Origin: Streptomyces sp. JH34
GTDB taxonomy: Bacteria > Actinomycetota > Actinomycetes > Streptomycetales > Streptomycetaceae
DNA: 64,000 bases
Reading direction: 5' to 3'
Assembly: GCF_029428875.1 (NCBI RefSeq)
Contig: NZ_JAJSOO010000001.1
Location: 2,418,001-2,482,000 of the forward strand
Shown one piece after another: positions 33,753-42,991 of the stretch. How positions within the stretch are numbered: the first letter of the stretch is position 1; each line of letters begins with the position of its first letter. The notes beneath the pieces are model-generated. The model was not told where the DNA came from. It made no database searches and was given only the letters and a program-made list of their open reading frames with translations. The position numbers and the translations under genes are program-made.

Positions 33753-33983
33753 GGCCTGGGTACGTCAAACCGGCGCCCGTTCTTCGCAATTGACCGCCGC
33801 AGACCTCTAGCCACTGTACGTACTCATGTGCCTACCATGAGTAATCATGGGGTTACGGTCCCGGCGACACGGCATCATGGGGCGCGACAGCGTCGCCGGC
33901 CCACGAGGACCGACGACGGACCGCACGGCCCCGGGCACCCGTCCCGGAGCCTCGAACGAGTTTGTGCCACCTTGGAGGTGAGG

Positions 33984-34397
33984 GTGTCCCAGATCGCAGG
34001 CGAGCCCGGGAACCAGGACTTCGTAGAGGTCCGGCTGCCCGCTGCGGGTGCCTACCTGTCGGTGCTGCGAACGGCCACGGCCGGTCTCGCAGCGCGCTTG
34101 GACTTCACTCTCGACGAGATCGAGGATCTTCGCATCGCGGTCGACGAGGCCTGCGCGATCCTGCTTCAGCAGGCCGTGCCGGGCTCCGTCCTCAGCTGCG
34201 TGTTCCGGCTCGTCGGCGATTCCCTCGAGGTGACCGTCTCGGCCCCCACGACGGACGGCCGCGCCCCCGAGCGCGACACCTTCGCCTGGACGGTGCTCTC
34301 CGCGCTGGCCGGCAAGGTCGACTCCACGGTCGCCGACGACCGTACGGTCAGCATCAGCCTCTACAAACAGCGCGGCGCGGGACCCGGGCCGGCGTGA
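33984..34397 (+). CDS. rshA: Anti-sigma factor of SigH, RsbW-like kinase fold
   Basis: The 137-residue protein from GTG 33984 has GGAGG with 5-nt spacing, a far better start than GTG 33828 or ATG 33837. It is an HATPase/RsbW-like anti-sigma factor: LDFTLDEIEDLRIAVDEACAI (N box region), then the ATP-lid region. The 4-nt overlap with the sigma gene (GTGA, 34394-34397) is the classical partner arrangement, so it should bind and silence SigH. Named rshA/ushX/prsH in S. coelicolor; the name is by synteny and homology. Confidence 0.82.
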   Translation: MSQIAGEPGNQDFVEVRLPAAGAYLSVLRTATAGLAARLDFTLDEIEDLRIAVDEACAILLQQAVPGSVLSCVFRLVGDSLEVTVSAPTTDGRAPERDTFAWTVLSALAGKVDSTVADDRTVSISLYKQRGAGPGPA

Positions 34398-35356
34398 GCG
34401 ACGGGAACGGGGACGGTCCTGTGCGGGACGAGACGATCCGGTCGGGGGCGGTGCGCCCGGCGGCCCTTCCGGAGCAGCAGGCCCGGCCGCATCCGGAGGG
34501 CGGGGCGGACGGCGCGGACGAGGCGCAGGGCCGTCCGGCCGCGCCTGAGCAGCCACAGGTGGAGCGGGCGGGCCGGATGAGCGAGCACGGGCACCACGAT
34601 CCACACGACCGCAGTGGGGCGCGGGCGCTCTTCGTCGAGCTCCGCGCGCTTCCCGACGGCTCGGTCGAGAAGGCCGAGCTCCGCAACCGGCTGGTGCGGA
34701 TGCACCTGCCGCTCGTGGAGCACCTGGCCCGCAGGTTCCGCAACCGCGGCGAGCCGCTGGACGACCTGACCCAGGTCGCCACCATCGGCCTGATCAAGTC
34801 GGTGGACCGGTTCGACCCCGACCGCGGAGTCGAGTTCTCGACGTACGCGACCCCCACGGTCGTCGGCGAGATCAAGCGGCACTTCCGGGACAAGGGCTGG
34901 GCGGTGCGGGTACCGCGGCGCCTCCAGGAGCTGCGGCTGTCGCTCACGACGGCCACCGCCGAGCTCTCCCAGCAGCACGGCCGCTCGCCCACCGTGCACG
35001 AGCTGGCGGAGCGCCTGGGCATCTCCGAGGAGGAGGTCCTGGAGGGGCTGGAGTCGGCCAACGCCTACAGCACGCTCTCGCTCGACGTCCCGGACACGGA
35101 CGACGAGTCCCCGGCGGTCGCGGACACCCTCGGCTCCGAGGACGAGGCGCTGGAGGGCGTCGAGTACCGCGAGTCGCTCAAGCCGCTGCTGGAGGACCTC
35201 CCGCCGCGCGAGAAGCGGATCCTGCTGCTGCGCTTCTTCGGCAACATGACCCAGTCGCAGATCGCGCAGGAGGTGGGCATCTCCCAGATGCACGTCTCGC
35301 GCCTGCTGGCCCGCACGCTCGCCCAGCTGCGCGAGCGGCTGCTCGTCGAGGAGTAG
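34394..35356 (+). CDS. sigH: Alternative RNA polymerase sigma factor, SigB/SigF-type (SigH)
   Basis: The 320-residue protein from GTG 34394 has an acidic, disordered N-terminal extension (about residues 1-60), followed by sigma regions 2 (LVEHLARRFRNRGEPLDDL), 3 (VHELAERLGISEEEV) and 4 (LLRFFGNMTQSQIAQEVGIS). It belongs to the stress/differentiation SigB-like group. An in-frame ATG at 34577 would give a 259-residue form; S. coelicolor SigH is known from several start sites. It is coupled to rshA. Confidence 0.88.
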   Translation: MSDGNGDGPVRDETIRSGAVRPAALPEQQARPHPEGGADGADEAQGRPAAPEQPQVERAGRMSEHGHHDPHDRSGARALFVELRALPDGSVEKAELRNRLVRMHLPLVEHLARRFRNRGEPLDDLTQVATIGLIKSVDRFDPDRGVEFSTYATPTVVGEIKRHFRDKGWAVRVPRRLQELRLSLTTATAELSQQHGRSPTVHELAERLGISEEEVLEGLESANAYSTLSLDVPDTDDESPAVADTLGSEDEALEGVEYRESLKPLLEDLPPREKRILLLRFFGNMTQSQIAQEVGISQMHVSRLLARTLAQLRERLLVEE

Positions 35357-35381
35357 CCGGCGGGACGCGGGGCCGCCGGGG

Positions 35382-35831
35382 TCAGGCGTCGGGGGTCGTC
35401 CGCGGCCCCCGGATGCCCAGCGCCCTCGTGGTCGCGGGGTCGAGCACCAGCACGAGGGCCGTCACGGCGACCACCGCGAGGACGATGCCCAGGGGGATCA
35501 GCGCGCCCTGGGCCCGCAACAGCGTCCACGCCACCGGCAGCGCCATGAGCTGGGTGATGAGCGCGGGACCGCGGCTCCAGCTCCGCCGCAGCAGCAGCCC
35601 GCGGGCGGCGAGGAGCGGGATCAGACCGAGCGCCACCAGCGTGAGTCCGCCCATCTCGGCCTGCTGGACGCTTTCGGGACGCCCGAGGAGGCCGACGGCC
35701 AGCATGTAGATCCCGCCGATGACGAGCGCCGCGCCCTCGAGCGCGTTGAGCGCCGCCAGGGCGGCGATCCGGCCCGGCTTCTCCGTTCCGGCCGAGGGGG
35801 ACGGGGCGGGCGTGTTCTGCTGAGTGCTCAC
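35382..35831 (-). CDS. Small integral membrane protein, unknown
   Basis: The 149-residue product from GTG 35831 has four hydrophobic segments in residues 20-140 (for example ALEGAALVIGGIYMLAVGLL and ALITQLMALPVAWTLL). A short proline-rich N-terminus precedes them. No family is recognised. The start is uncertain because the ribosome-binding site is weak. It lies convergent to sigH. Confidence 0.65.
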   Translation of the reverse strand: MSTQQNTPAPSPSAGTEKPGRIAALAALNALEGAALVIGGIYMLAVGLLGRPESVQQAEMGGLTLVALGLIPLLAARGLLLRRSWSRGPALITQLMALPVAWTLLRAQGALIPLGIVLAVVAVTALVLVLDPATTRALGIRGPRTTPDA

Positions 35832-35972
35832 ACCCTTCAGATTCGCACCCCGGCCCGCCGAAAGCGAAGCCGGGGCAGCGCGGCGGGCCGGGAAGTCACC
35901 CTGCGTGACCACTGGTGAACCCGTCGGATCGGGACTTCAGGGCGGTACCGCGCGGTAGGTACCCTGGCGTGC

Positions 35973-36941
35973 ATGCGCGCACTCCTCGTGGTCAACCCAG
36001 CTGCCACCACTACCAGTGCGCGGACACGTGACGTGCTGATCCACGCCCTCGCGAGCGAGATGAAGATCGAGACCGTGACCACGGAGTACCGCGGTCACGC
36101 CAGGGACCTGGGACGCCGGGCGGCCGACTCCGACGACATCGACCTGGTGGTCGCCCTCGGGGGCGACGGCACGGTGAACGAGGTGGTCAACGGCCTGCTG
36201 CACGACGGCCCGGACCCCGAGGGCCTGCCGAGCCTGGCCGTGGTCCCGGGCGGTTCCACGAACGTCTTCGCGCGGGCCCTGGGCATTCCCAACGACGCTG
36301 TCGAGGCGACCGGCGCCATCCTGGACGCCCTCGCCGACGGCAGCGAGCGCACGGTGGGCCTCGGCCTCGCGGCCGGCACCCCGGGCACGGCGGACGAGGC
36401 CGTGCCCGGGCGGTGGTTCACCTTCTGCGCGGGACTCGGATTCGATGCCGGAGTCATCGGGCGGGTCGAACAGAAGCGCGAGCTGGGCAAACGGTCGACC
36501 CACGCCCTGTACGTACGCCAGGTGCTCCGGCAGTTCATGGACGACCCCCACCGGCGCAACGGCATGATCACCCTCGACGTGCCCGGACAGGACCCGGTCA
36601 CCGACCTCGCGCTGTCGATAATCTGCAACACCGCACCCTGGACCTACCTGGGCAACCGCCCGCTGTACGCCTCCCCGAAGGCGTCCTTCGACAGCGCCCT
36701 GGACGTCCTCGGCCTCAAGCGTCTGTCCACCCCCGCCGTGACCCGGTACGCCACCCAGCTGCTCACTTCGAGCCCCGAGAAGGGGCCGCACGGCAAGCAC
36801 GCCGTGTCGCTTCACGACCTCACGGACTTCACCTTGCATTCAAAGGCGCCGCTGCCCTTCCAGATGGACGGTGACCACCTGGGACTGCGTACGAGCGTGA
36901 CGTTCACAGGCGTACGCCGTGCACTGCGTGTGATTGTGTGA
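35973..36941 (+). CDS. Diacylglycerol/lipid kinase (DagK family)
   Basis: This 322-residue protein has the NAD/DAG-kinase catalytic domain with GGDGT at residues 63-67 (VALGGDGTVNEV) and PGGSTNVFARALGI, which bind ATP and the lipid. It phosphorylates a lipid such as diacylglycerol or a related alcohol. It stands between a membrane-protein gene and wblE. Confidence 0.88.
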   Translation: MRALLVVNPAATTTSARTRDVLIHALASEMKIETVTTEYRGHARDLGRRAADSDDIDLVVALGGDGTVNEVVNGLLHDGPDPEGLPSLAVVPGGSTNVFARALGIPNDAVEATGAILDALADGSERTVGLGLAAGTPGTADEAVPGRWFTFCAGLGFDAGVIGRVEQKRELGKRSTHALYVRQVLRQFMDDPHRRNGMITLDVPGQDPVTDLALSIICNTAPWTYLGNRPLYASPKASFDSALDVLGLKRLSTPAVTRYATQLLTSSPEKGPHGKHAVSLHDLTDFTLHSKAPLPFQMDGDHLGLRTSVTFTGVRRALRVIV

Positions 36942-37261
36942 GTGGATGGGGCCAAAGTCCTTTAACTCGAACGTTTGGGCTGTCCCCCACCCCTTAGAAG
37001 TACGGCTGTGACCTAGTCGACACCGAGGAATCAAAAAAAACTTTCCAGAAGGGGTTGTATCCGCCGCCGAGGTTTGCGAATCTCTACATGGCGATCGGGA
37101 CGGCCCGCAACATCGGCCTCCACTGAGAGCCAGAACCCCTCCTCACCACAACAGGACCACATCCAGCTCATCTGGGCGTCGGACCTTCGTCTGCGGGGGG
37201 ATTCGTGAAAGCGTTCACATTCACAAGCACCAGCATGTAATACCAAGGAGAGGTAGCAGCC
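36942..37261 (+). promoter_or_regulatory. wblE upstream region
   Basis: This 320-bp gap holds no gene I can support. It carries GGAGAGG before the wblE start and an AT-richer stretch around 37200-37260. No sigma-specific box could be assigned with confidence. Confidence 0.4.
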
Positions 37262-37519
37262 ATGGACTGGCGTCACAACGCCGTTTGTCGTGAGGAAGAC
37301 CCCGAGCTGTTCTTCCCCATCGGCAACACCGGTCCTGCGCTGCTGCAGATCGAGGAAGCCAAGGCCGTCTGCCGTCGCTGCCCCGTCATGGAGCAGTGCC
37401 TGCAGTGGGCGCTCGAGTCCGGCCAGGACTCCGGCGTCTGGGGTGGCCTCAGTGAGGACGAGCGCCGCGCAATGAAGCGCCGCGCCGCTCGCAACCGGGC
37501 GCGTAACGCCAGCGCCTGA
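37262..37519 (+). CDS. wblE: WhiB-family regulator WblE
   Basis: An 85-residue protein with the four cluster cysteines C9, C37, C40 and C46 (CX27CX2CX5C) that hold a [4Fe-4S] cluster. The GVWGG turn follows, then a basic tail MKRRAARNRARNASA for DNA or protein contacts. WhiB-like proteins are transcription factors that bind the principal sigma factor. Sequence and length match S. coelicolor WblE closely, from recall. Confidence 0.93.
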   Translation: MDWRHNAVCREEDPELFFPIGNTGPALLQIEEAKAVCRRCPVMEQCLQWALESGQDSGVWGGLSEDERRAMKRRAARNRARNASA

Positions 37520-37636
37520 CCGACGCCCCCCGTACGACGAGCCTCAGCCAGGCGGCGCGTACAGAGCGTACGCACAGCCCCGCCTTCGAGTCGCAGCGCG
37601 CAGTACCCCCGAAGCGCATCGCATCGTGAGCACCAC

Positions 37637-37676
37637 GCAGTGGGCCCGGACCGTCACCACGGTCCGGGCCCACTGC
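37637..37676. terminator. Bidirectional terminator between wblE and the kinase
   Basis: A perfect 18-bp stem (37637-37654 with 37659-37676) has a 4-nt CACC loop in the convergent gap. Confidence 0.85.
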
Positions 37677-37701
37677 TGTGTGCCGGGGAACCGGCCTTCC
37701 G

Positions 37702-39168
37702 CTACTTGTCGTTCTGCACGGGGATGTCCAGCACCACCTGGGTGCCGCGCACCGGGGCCGGGACCATCCCGAACGTGCCGCCCAGCTCACCCTCCACCAG
37801 CGTCCGCACGATCTGCAGGCCCAGGTTGCCGGCCTTCTGCGGGTCGAACCCCTCGGGCAGCCCGCGTCCGTCGTCCGTCACGGTGATCAGCAGCCGGGTC
37901 TCGGCCGACGTGCCGCCGCGCACCGCGGACACCTCCACCGCGCCCTGCTCGGCCACGGTGAACGCGTGCTCCAGCGCGTTCTGCAGCACCTCGGTGAGCA
38001 CCATCGAGAGCGGCGTGGCCACTTCCGCGTCCAGGACCCCGAAACGTCCGGTCCGGCGGCAGGTGACCTTTCCGGGCGAGATCTCGGCGACCATCGCGAT
38101 CACCCGGTCGGCGATCTCGTCGAACTCGACCCGTTCATCCAGATTCTGAGACAGCGTCTCATGGACGATGGCGATCGAACCGACGCGCCGCACGGCCTCG
38201 TTGAGCGCCTCACGACCCCGCTCCGAGTCCATCCGGCGCGCCTGGAGCCGCAACAGGGCGGCCACGGTCTGGAGGTTGTTCTTCACCCGGTGGTGGATCT
38301 CCCGGATGGTGGCGTCCTTCGTGATCAATTCCCGCTCACGGCGCCGCAGTTCCGTGACGTCCCGGAGCAGCACCAGCGACCCGATGCGCACCCCCTTGGG
38401 CTTGAGCGGGATCGCACGCAGCTGGATGACCCCACCGGCTCCCTCGACCTCGAACTCCCGTGGCGCGTACCCGCTCGCCACCTTCACCAGGGCCTCGTCC
38501 ACCGGGCCGCGCGACGGCGCGAGTTCGGCGGTGGTCGCGCCGAGGTGGTGGCCCACGAGGTCCGAGGCCAGGCCCAGCCGGTGGTAGGCGGAGAGGCCGT
38601 TGGGGCTGGCGTACTGCACGACCCCGTCGGCGTCGAGCCTGATCAGCCCGTCCCCCACGCGGGGCGAGGCGTCCATGTCGACCTGCTGGCCGGGGAACGG
38701 GAAGGTACCGGCGGCGATCATCTGCGCCAGGTCGGAGGCGGACTGGAGGTAGGTGAGCTCCAGCCTCGACGGCGTACGGACGGTGAGGAGGTTGGTGTTG
38801 CGGGCGATGACGCCGAGGATCCGGCCCTCCCTGCGCACGGGGATGGACTCGACCCGGACGGGCACCTCCTCCCGCCACTCCGGATCCCCCTCGCGCACGA
38901 TGCGCCCTTCGTCCAGGGCGGCGTCCAGCAGCGGCCGGCGGCCGCGCGGCACGAGGTGGCCGACCATGTCGTCCTGATAGGAGGTGGGGCCGGTGTTGGG
39001 CCGCATCTGGGCCACGGACACGTAGCGGGTCCCGTCGCGGGTGGGCACCCACAGGACGAGGTCGGCGAAGGACAGGTCGGAGAGCAGCTGCCACTCCGAG
39101 ACCAGCAGATGGAGCCACTCGAGGTCGGTGTCACTCAGAGCGGTGTGCTGGCGGACGAGGTCGTTCAT
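37702..39168 (-). CDS. Sensor histidine kinase, HisKA_2 (PdtaS-like)
   Basis: The 488-residue protein from ATG 39168 has an N-terminal GAF-like domain (about 1-150), a PAS domain (about 165-270) and a HisKA_2 dimerisation domain with IREIHHRVKNNLQTVAALL (His phosphoacceptor). An HATPase domain follows, with EVLQNALEHAF, DDGRGLP and GNLGLQIV. It should phosphorylate an RNA-binding ANTAR-type regulator (PdtaR), as in Mycobacterium. No response regulator is adjacent. GTG 39177 is an alternative start. Confidence 0.88.
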   Translation of the reverse strand: MNDLVRQHTALSDTDLEWLHLLVSEWQLLSDLSFADLVLWVPTRDGTRYVSVAQMRPNTGPTSYQDDMVGHLVPRGRRPLLDAALDEGRIVREGDPEWREEVPVRVESIPVRREGRILGVIARNTNLLTVRTPSRLELTYLQSASDLAQMIAAGTFPFPGQQVDMDASPRVGDGLIRLDADGVVQYASPNGLSAYHRLGLASDLVGHHLGATTAELAPSRGPVDEALVKVASGYAPREFEVEGAGGVIQLRAIPLKPKGVRIGSLVLLRDVTELRRRERELITKDATIREIHHRVKNNLQTVAALLRLQARRMDSERGREALNEAVRRVGSIAIVHETLSQNLDERVEFDEIADRVIAMVAEISPGKVTCRRTGRFGVLDAEVATPLSMVLTEVLQNALEHAFTVAEQGAVEVSAVRGGTSAETRLLITVTDDGRGLPEGFDPQKAGNLGLQIVRTLVEGELGGTFGMVPAPVRGTQVVLDIPVQNDK

Positions 39169-39299
39169 GGAGGGCACGTGTGCGAGCGTACCCGTGGAAT
39201 CGAGGAGGTTCCGAACCGATCGGGCGGCGGATGCGTGACACTGTGCAAGGGCGTGCGCGGTCGGAAGAATGTCCGCGACGACGGATGGACACGGCCTAA

Positions 39300-39311
39300 T
39301 GGTCTAGTCCA
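39300..39311. promoter_or_regulatory. DasR-responsive element, distal
   Basis: TGGTCTAGTCCA matches the DasR (dre) core TGGTCTAGACCA with one change. It lies about 420 bp upstream of nagB and 130 bp before the histidine kinase start. The target gene is unclear. Confidence 0.6.
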
Positions 39312-39680
39312 CAATGCACCACGTAGGGGTACGACGACCAGGACGCGGCCCCCGCGCGACAGACCTCCGCCCTCCCCGCACAGGGGGGGCGGACCGAGGC
39401 ACCCGGCGCTCTCTGCCCTGACTGCGCCGGCGCCTCAAGTGGCCGGAGGCACCGCACACCGCCGGCCAGGAAGCTCCGGGCTGCGGTGCCGGACGGGCTG
39501 AGGGTCCCGTCCCGGCGCCGCGGCCCGCGGGTGTTTCCGGGAGCTCCTCCCCGCACGGACGGAGTCGTCCGGAGCGCTTTCACCTCGCGGACGGGGCCGT
39601 CCGCCGACAGGGCGGAAACCAGCGACGTACCCGTGGACGGTTCACCTCCGTGCTACGCCGTTCTGCTAGATTGGGCCCCA
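39312..39680. other. Gap between the kinase and nagB
   Basis: High-GC sequence without a gene I can support. A minus-strand frame of 95 codons (39296-39583) has low-complexity, proline/arginine-rich content and no ribosome-binding site. Confidence 0.45.
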
Positions 39681-39684
39681 CAAT

Positions 39685-39696
39685 TGGTCTAGTCCA
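39685..39696. promoter_or_regulatory. DasR-responsive element upstream of nagB
   Basis: TGGTCTAGTCCA (dre core with one change) is 33 bp before the nagB start, where DasR represses nagB in S. coelicolor. Confidence 0.85.
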
Positions 39697-39729
39697 CATG
39701 ACGCCACTCTCCAGATCGGCAGGCACAGC

Positions 39730-40515
39730 GTGGAAGTTGTCATCGTCCCGGACGCCGCGGCAGGCGGCGAGCTCATCGCGGAGGCCGTCGCGGCACTGCT
39801 GAGCCGCAAGCCCGACGCCCTGCTCGGCGTTGCCACCGGCTCGACCCCGCTGCCCGTCTACCAGGCCCTGACGGCCAAGGTCCGCTCCGGCGCCGTGGAC
39901 GCCGGCCGCGCCCGCATCTGCCAGCTCGACGAGTACGTCGGACTGCCCCCCGGACACCCCGAGTCGTACCGCTCGGTCGTGCTGCGCGAGGTCATCGAGC
40001 CGCTGGGCCTGTCCGAGAAGTCCTTCATGGGGCCGGACGGTGCGGCCGAGGACGTGCAGGCCGCCTGCGACGCCTACGACAAGGCGCTGGCGGAGGCGGG
40101 CGGCGTGGACCTCCAGCTGCTCGGCATCGGCACCGACGGACACATCGGCTTCAACGAGCCGTGCTCCTCGCTCGCCTCCCGCACCCGCATCAAGACGCTG
40201 ACCGAGCAGACCCGGATCGACAACGCCCGCTTCTTCGACGACGACATCGAGCAGGTGCCCCGCCACGTCATCACCCAGGGCATCGGCACGATCCTGGAGT
40301 CACGCCACCCGATCCTGCTGGCCACCGGCGAAGGCAAGGCCGACGCGGTGGCCCGGACGGTCGAGGGCCCGATCGCCTCGGTCGTGCCGGCCTCCGCGCT
40401 GCAGCTGCACCCGCACGCCACGGTGGTCGTCGACGAGGCGGCGGCGTCCAAGCTGAAGCTCGCGGACTACTTCCGCGCGACCTTCGCGGCGAAGCCGCGG
40501 TGGCAGGGCCTGTAG
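39730..40515 (+). CDS. nagB: Glucosamine-6-phosphate deaminase
   Basis: This 261-residue protein has LLGVATGSTPLP (sugar-phosphate loop), QLDEYVG (D67, E68) and LGIGTDGHIGFNEP with the catalytic D136 and H138. It converts glucosamine-6-phosphate to fructose-6-phosphate and ammonia, linking chitin and GlcNAc catabolism to glycolysis. The product GlcN6P is the metabolite class that inactivates DasR. GTG start. Confidence 0.95.
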   Translation: MEVVIVPDAAAGGELIAEAVAALLSRKPDALLGVATGSTPLPVYQALTAKVRSGAVDAGRARICQLDEYVGLPPGHPESYRSVVLREVIEPLGLSEKSFMGPDGAAEDVQAACDAYDKALAEAGGVDLQLLGIGTDGHIGFNEPCSSLASRTRIKTLTEQTRIDNARFFDDDIEQVPRHVITQGIGTILESRHPILLATGEGKADAVARTVEGPIASVVPASALQLHPHATVVVDEAAASKLKLADYFRATFAAKPRWQGL

Positions 40516-40524
40516 GGCTTCCGC

Positions 40525-40572
40525 ACGCGCGAGGGCCGGGTCACCCCTGACGGTGACCCGGCCCTCGCGCGT
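40525..40572. terminator. Strong bidirectional terminator after nagB
   Basis: A perfect 21-bp stem (40525-40545 with 40552-40572) has a 6-nt loop between the convergent nagB and beta-N-acetylglucosaminidase genes. Confidence 0.9.
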
Positions 40573-40586
40573 CGGCCCTTCCGGGC

Positions 40587-42110
40587 TCAGGCGCCCGTAC
40601 CGGTGATCGCCTCCGCCGCCGCGACCCCGCACACCCGTGCGGCGCCGTGCGTGGCGACGTGCGGCGCGCCCCGCGGCGGTGCCACCGGCAGCCCCATCTC
40701 GACCACGACGGTGTCGGGACGGGCCGCCAGCACCTCGTCCAGCGCCTCGCTCATCCACCCGTGACGATGGACGTCACGGACGACGGCGACGATGCGCCGC
40801 TCCCCCGCGGCCCTCAGCACCTCGGCAGCCGGTGACACGCTCCCGCCGCCGTAGGTCCCCGTCTCGGTGCCGGGCAGGATCCGGGACAGCTCGGCCGCGA
40901 CACCCCACGGGGTCTCGTCGCCGACCGCGATGTTGGCGACCGGGGTGAACGCGGCGACGTACGGCGGCCCGTCCAGCGGCTCGCCGGTGCCCGTGACCGT
41001 CACGGCGCGGCGGGCCGCGACCAGTCCGACGCCGGCTCGGGCGCCGGGTGCGGTCCCCTCCTGCTCCTCCGCGCCCGGCGCCGGGACAGCCCCCCTGACC
41101 TCCTGCGTCCAGGACGCGAGGGCCCGTACGCGTGCGGCCGCGTCGGCGAGCCGCTCCTCGGGCAGTTCACCGCTGCGCACCGCCGCCACCAGGGCGTCAC
41201 GCAGCCGCAGCACCGTGTCCTCGTCGGCCAGACCGCCGCCGACACAGATGGCGTCGGCGCCCGCGGCGACGGCGAGGACGGATCCGCGCTCGATGCCGTA
41301 CGTGCCGGCGATGGCGTCCATCTCCATGCCGTCGGTGACGATGAGCCCGTCGTAGCCCAGCTCCCGGCGGAGCAGACCGGTGAGGATCTGGGGGCTCAGG
41401 GTCGCGGGCCGGTCCGGGTCCAGTGCGGGAAGCAGGATATGGGCGCTCATCACCGCTTTGGAACCCGCTGCGACGGCGGCCCGGAAAGGCACCAGCTCAC
41501 GGGTGTACAGCGTGTCCAGGTCCACATCGATGCGCGGCAGCGCGTGGTGCGAGTCGACCGCCGTGTCGCCGTGCCCCGGGAAGTGCTTGGTGCACGCGGC
41601 GACACCGGCGGCCTGGAGGCCCTCGACGTAGGCGGCGGTGTGCCGGGCGACGAGCCCGGTGCCGGCGCCGAAGGAGCGTACGCCGATGACCGGGTTCCCC
41701 GGGTTGGAGTTGACGTCGGCTGACGGGGCCCAGTTGAGGTTGACCCCGCACGCGGCGAGCCGGCGGCCGAGTTCGCGGGCGACGGCCCGGGTGAGGTCCA
41801 CGTCGTCCACGGCGCCGAGGGCGAGGTTGCCGGGGAAGGACGAGCCGCTGCGGACCTCCAGCCGGGTGACGTCACCGCCCTCCTCGTCGATGGCGACGAG
41901 CACGTCGTCCCGCTCGGCCCGCAGCCGGGCGGTGAGCGCGGCGAGCTGCTCGGGCGAGTGGATGTTCCGGCCGAACAGCCCGACTGAGGCCAGACCTTCG
42001 CCGACCCTGCGCAGCAGCCAGTCCGGGGCTGTCGTGCCGGTGAAGCCCGGCTGGAGGACGGCCAGCGCGTCACGCGTGACGGTGTCCGTGGTGGATACGA
42101 GGGTGGTCAT
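40587..42110 (-). CDS. dasD: GH3 beta-N-acetylhexosaminidase
   Basis: The 507-residue protein from ATG 42110 has KHFPGHGDTAVDSHHALP (175-192), whose D186/H188 pair is the NagZ-type catalytic dyad. VTDGMEMDA carries the nucleophile D260. It releases N-acetylglucosamine from chitooligosaccharides entering through DasABC. It starts 8 bp after the dasC stop, so it is in the same operon. No signal peptide is visible, so it acts in the cytoplasm. The upstream open frame lies inside dasC and is discarded. Confidence 0.9.
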   Translation of the reverse strand: MTTLVSTTDTVTRDALAVLQPGFTGTTAPDWLLRRVGEGLASVGLFGRNIHSPEQLAALTARLRAERDDVLVAIDEEGGDVTRLEVRSGSSFPGNLALGAVDDVDLTRAVARELGRRLAACGVNLNWAPSADVNSNPGNPVIGVRSFGAGTGLVARHTAAYVEGLQAAGVAACTKHFPGHGDTAVDSHHALPRIDVDLDTLYTRELVPFRAAVAAGSKAVMSAHILLPALDPDRPATLSPQILTGLLRRELGYDGLIVTDGMEMDAIAGTYGIERGSVLAVAAGADAICVGGGLADEDTVLRLRDALVAAVRSGELPEERLADAAARVRALASWTQEVRGAVPAPGAEEQEGTAPGARAGVGLVAARRAVTVTGTGEPLDGPPYVAAFTPVANIAVGDETPWGVAAELSRILPGTETGTYGGGSVSPAAEVLRAAGERRIVAVVRDVHRHGWMSEALDEVLAARPDTVVVEMGLPVAPPRGAPHVATHGAARVCGVAAAEAITGTGA

Positions 42111-42118
42111 GGGGCTGC

Positions 42119-42991
42119 CTATCCCTTCACGGCGCCGGAGGTGAGCCCCGTAGCCATCTTCCCCTGAATGATCATGAAGAAGATGACGACCGGGATGGAG
42201 ATGAGGGTGGAGGCAGCCATCAGCGCGCCGTAGTCCGTACCGCGTTCCGTCGTGAACGTCATCAGCCACACGTTGAGCGTGTACTTGGAGTTGTCGTTGA
42301 TCAGGATGTAGGCGAAGAGGTACTCGTTCCAGGCGTTGACCAGCGCGAAGATGGACGCGGCCGCGAGCCCCGGCGCCAGCAGCGGGAAGATGACCCGGCG
42401 GAAGGCCCCCATGCGGGTGCAGCCGTCCACCATCGCGGACTCCTCGAGCTCCACGGGTATGTTGATCACGAACCCGCGGATCATGATGGTCGCGAAGGGC
42501 AGCGTGGACACCAGGTAGACGACGATGAGACCCCAGTACTCGTCGATGCCTCCCAGCGCGTTGAGCTGGAGGTAGATCGGGATCAGCATCGCGGTCGGCG
42601 GCAGCATCTGGACCAGGATCATGACCATCATCAGCGCCTTCCGCCCGAAGAAGCGGAAGCGACCGATGGCGAGGGCCGCGAGGGTCGCGATGATCATTCC
42701 GCCGACGACGGCGGTGACGGAGACGATGAGGCTCGACTGGATCGCCGTGACGAAGTTGTCCTGCTTCACCGCGCGCGCGAAGTTGTCGAAGGTGAGGGAG
42801 GACGGCCACAGGGTCTGGTCGTAGGACCGGATCTCGTGGTTGGGGCGCAGTGAGCTGACGATCAGCCAGTAGACCGGGAAGGCCATGAGCGCGGCCGTGA
42901 CCAGCGCCAGGATGTTGTAGCCGAGGCGGTTCCGCCTGCGGTCGGGCCGCAGGACCTGGGCCGGCGCGTTCGTGGGCGTGGAGGCGCTCAT
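42119..42991 (-). CDS. dasC: ABC transporter permease for chitosugars, DasC
   Basis: The 290-residue protein has six predicted membrane helices (for example LALVTAALMAFPVYWLIVSS and IDEYWGLIVVYLVSTL). The binding-protein-dependent transport EAA motif is VELEESAMVDG. It forms the channel with DasB for N,N'-diacetylchitobiose. ATG 42991 overlaps the dasB stop by 4 nt (ATGA). Confidence 0.92.
   Translation of the reverse strand: MSASTPTNAPAQVLRPDRRRNRLGYNILALVTAALMAFPVYWLIVSSLRPNHEIRSYDQTLWPSSLTFDNFARAVKQDNFVTAIQSSLIVSVTAVVGGMIIATLAALAIGRFRFFGRKALMMVMILVQMLPPTAMLIPIYLQLNALGGIDEYWGLIVVYLVSTLPFATIMIRGFVINIPVELEESAMVDGCTRMGAFRRVIFPLLAPGLAAASIFALVNAWNEYLFAYILINDNSKYTLNVWLMTFTTERGTDYGALMAASTLISIPVVIFFMIIQGKMATGLTSGAVKG

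Noticed and set aside
39296..39583. 95-codon minus-strand ORF between the kinase and nagB
   Set aside because: Arginine/proline-rich composition, no start site and no recognisable domain.
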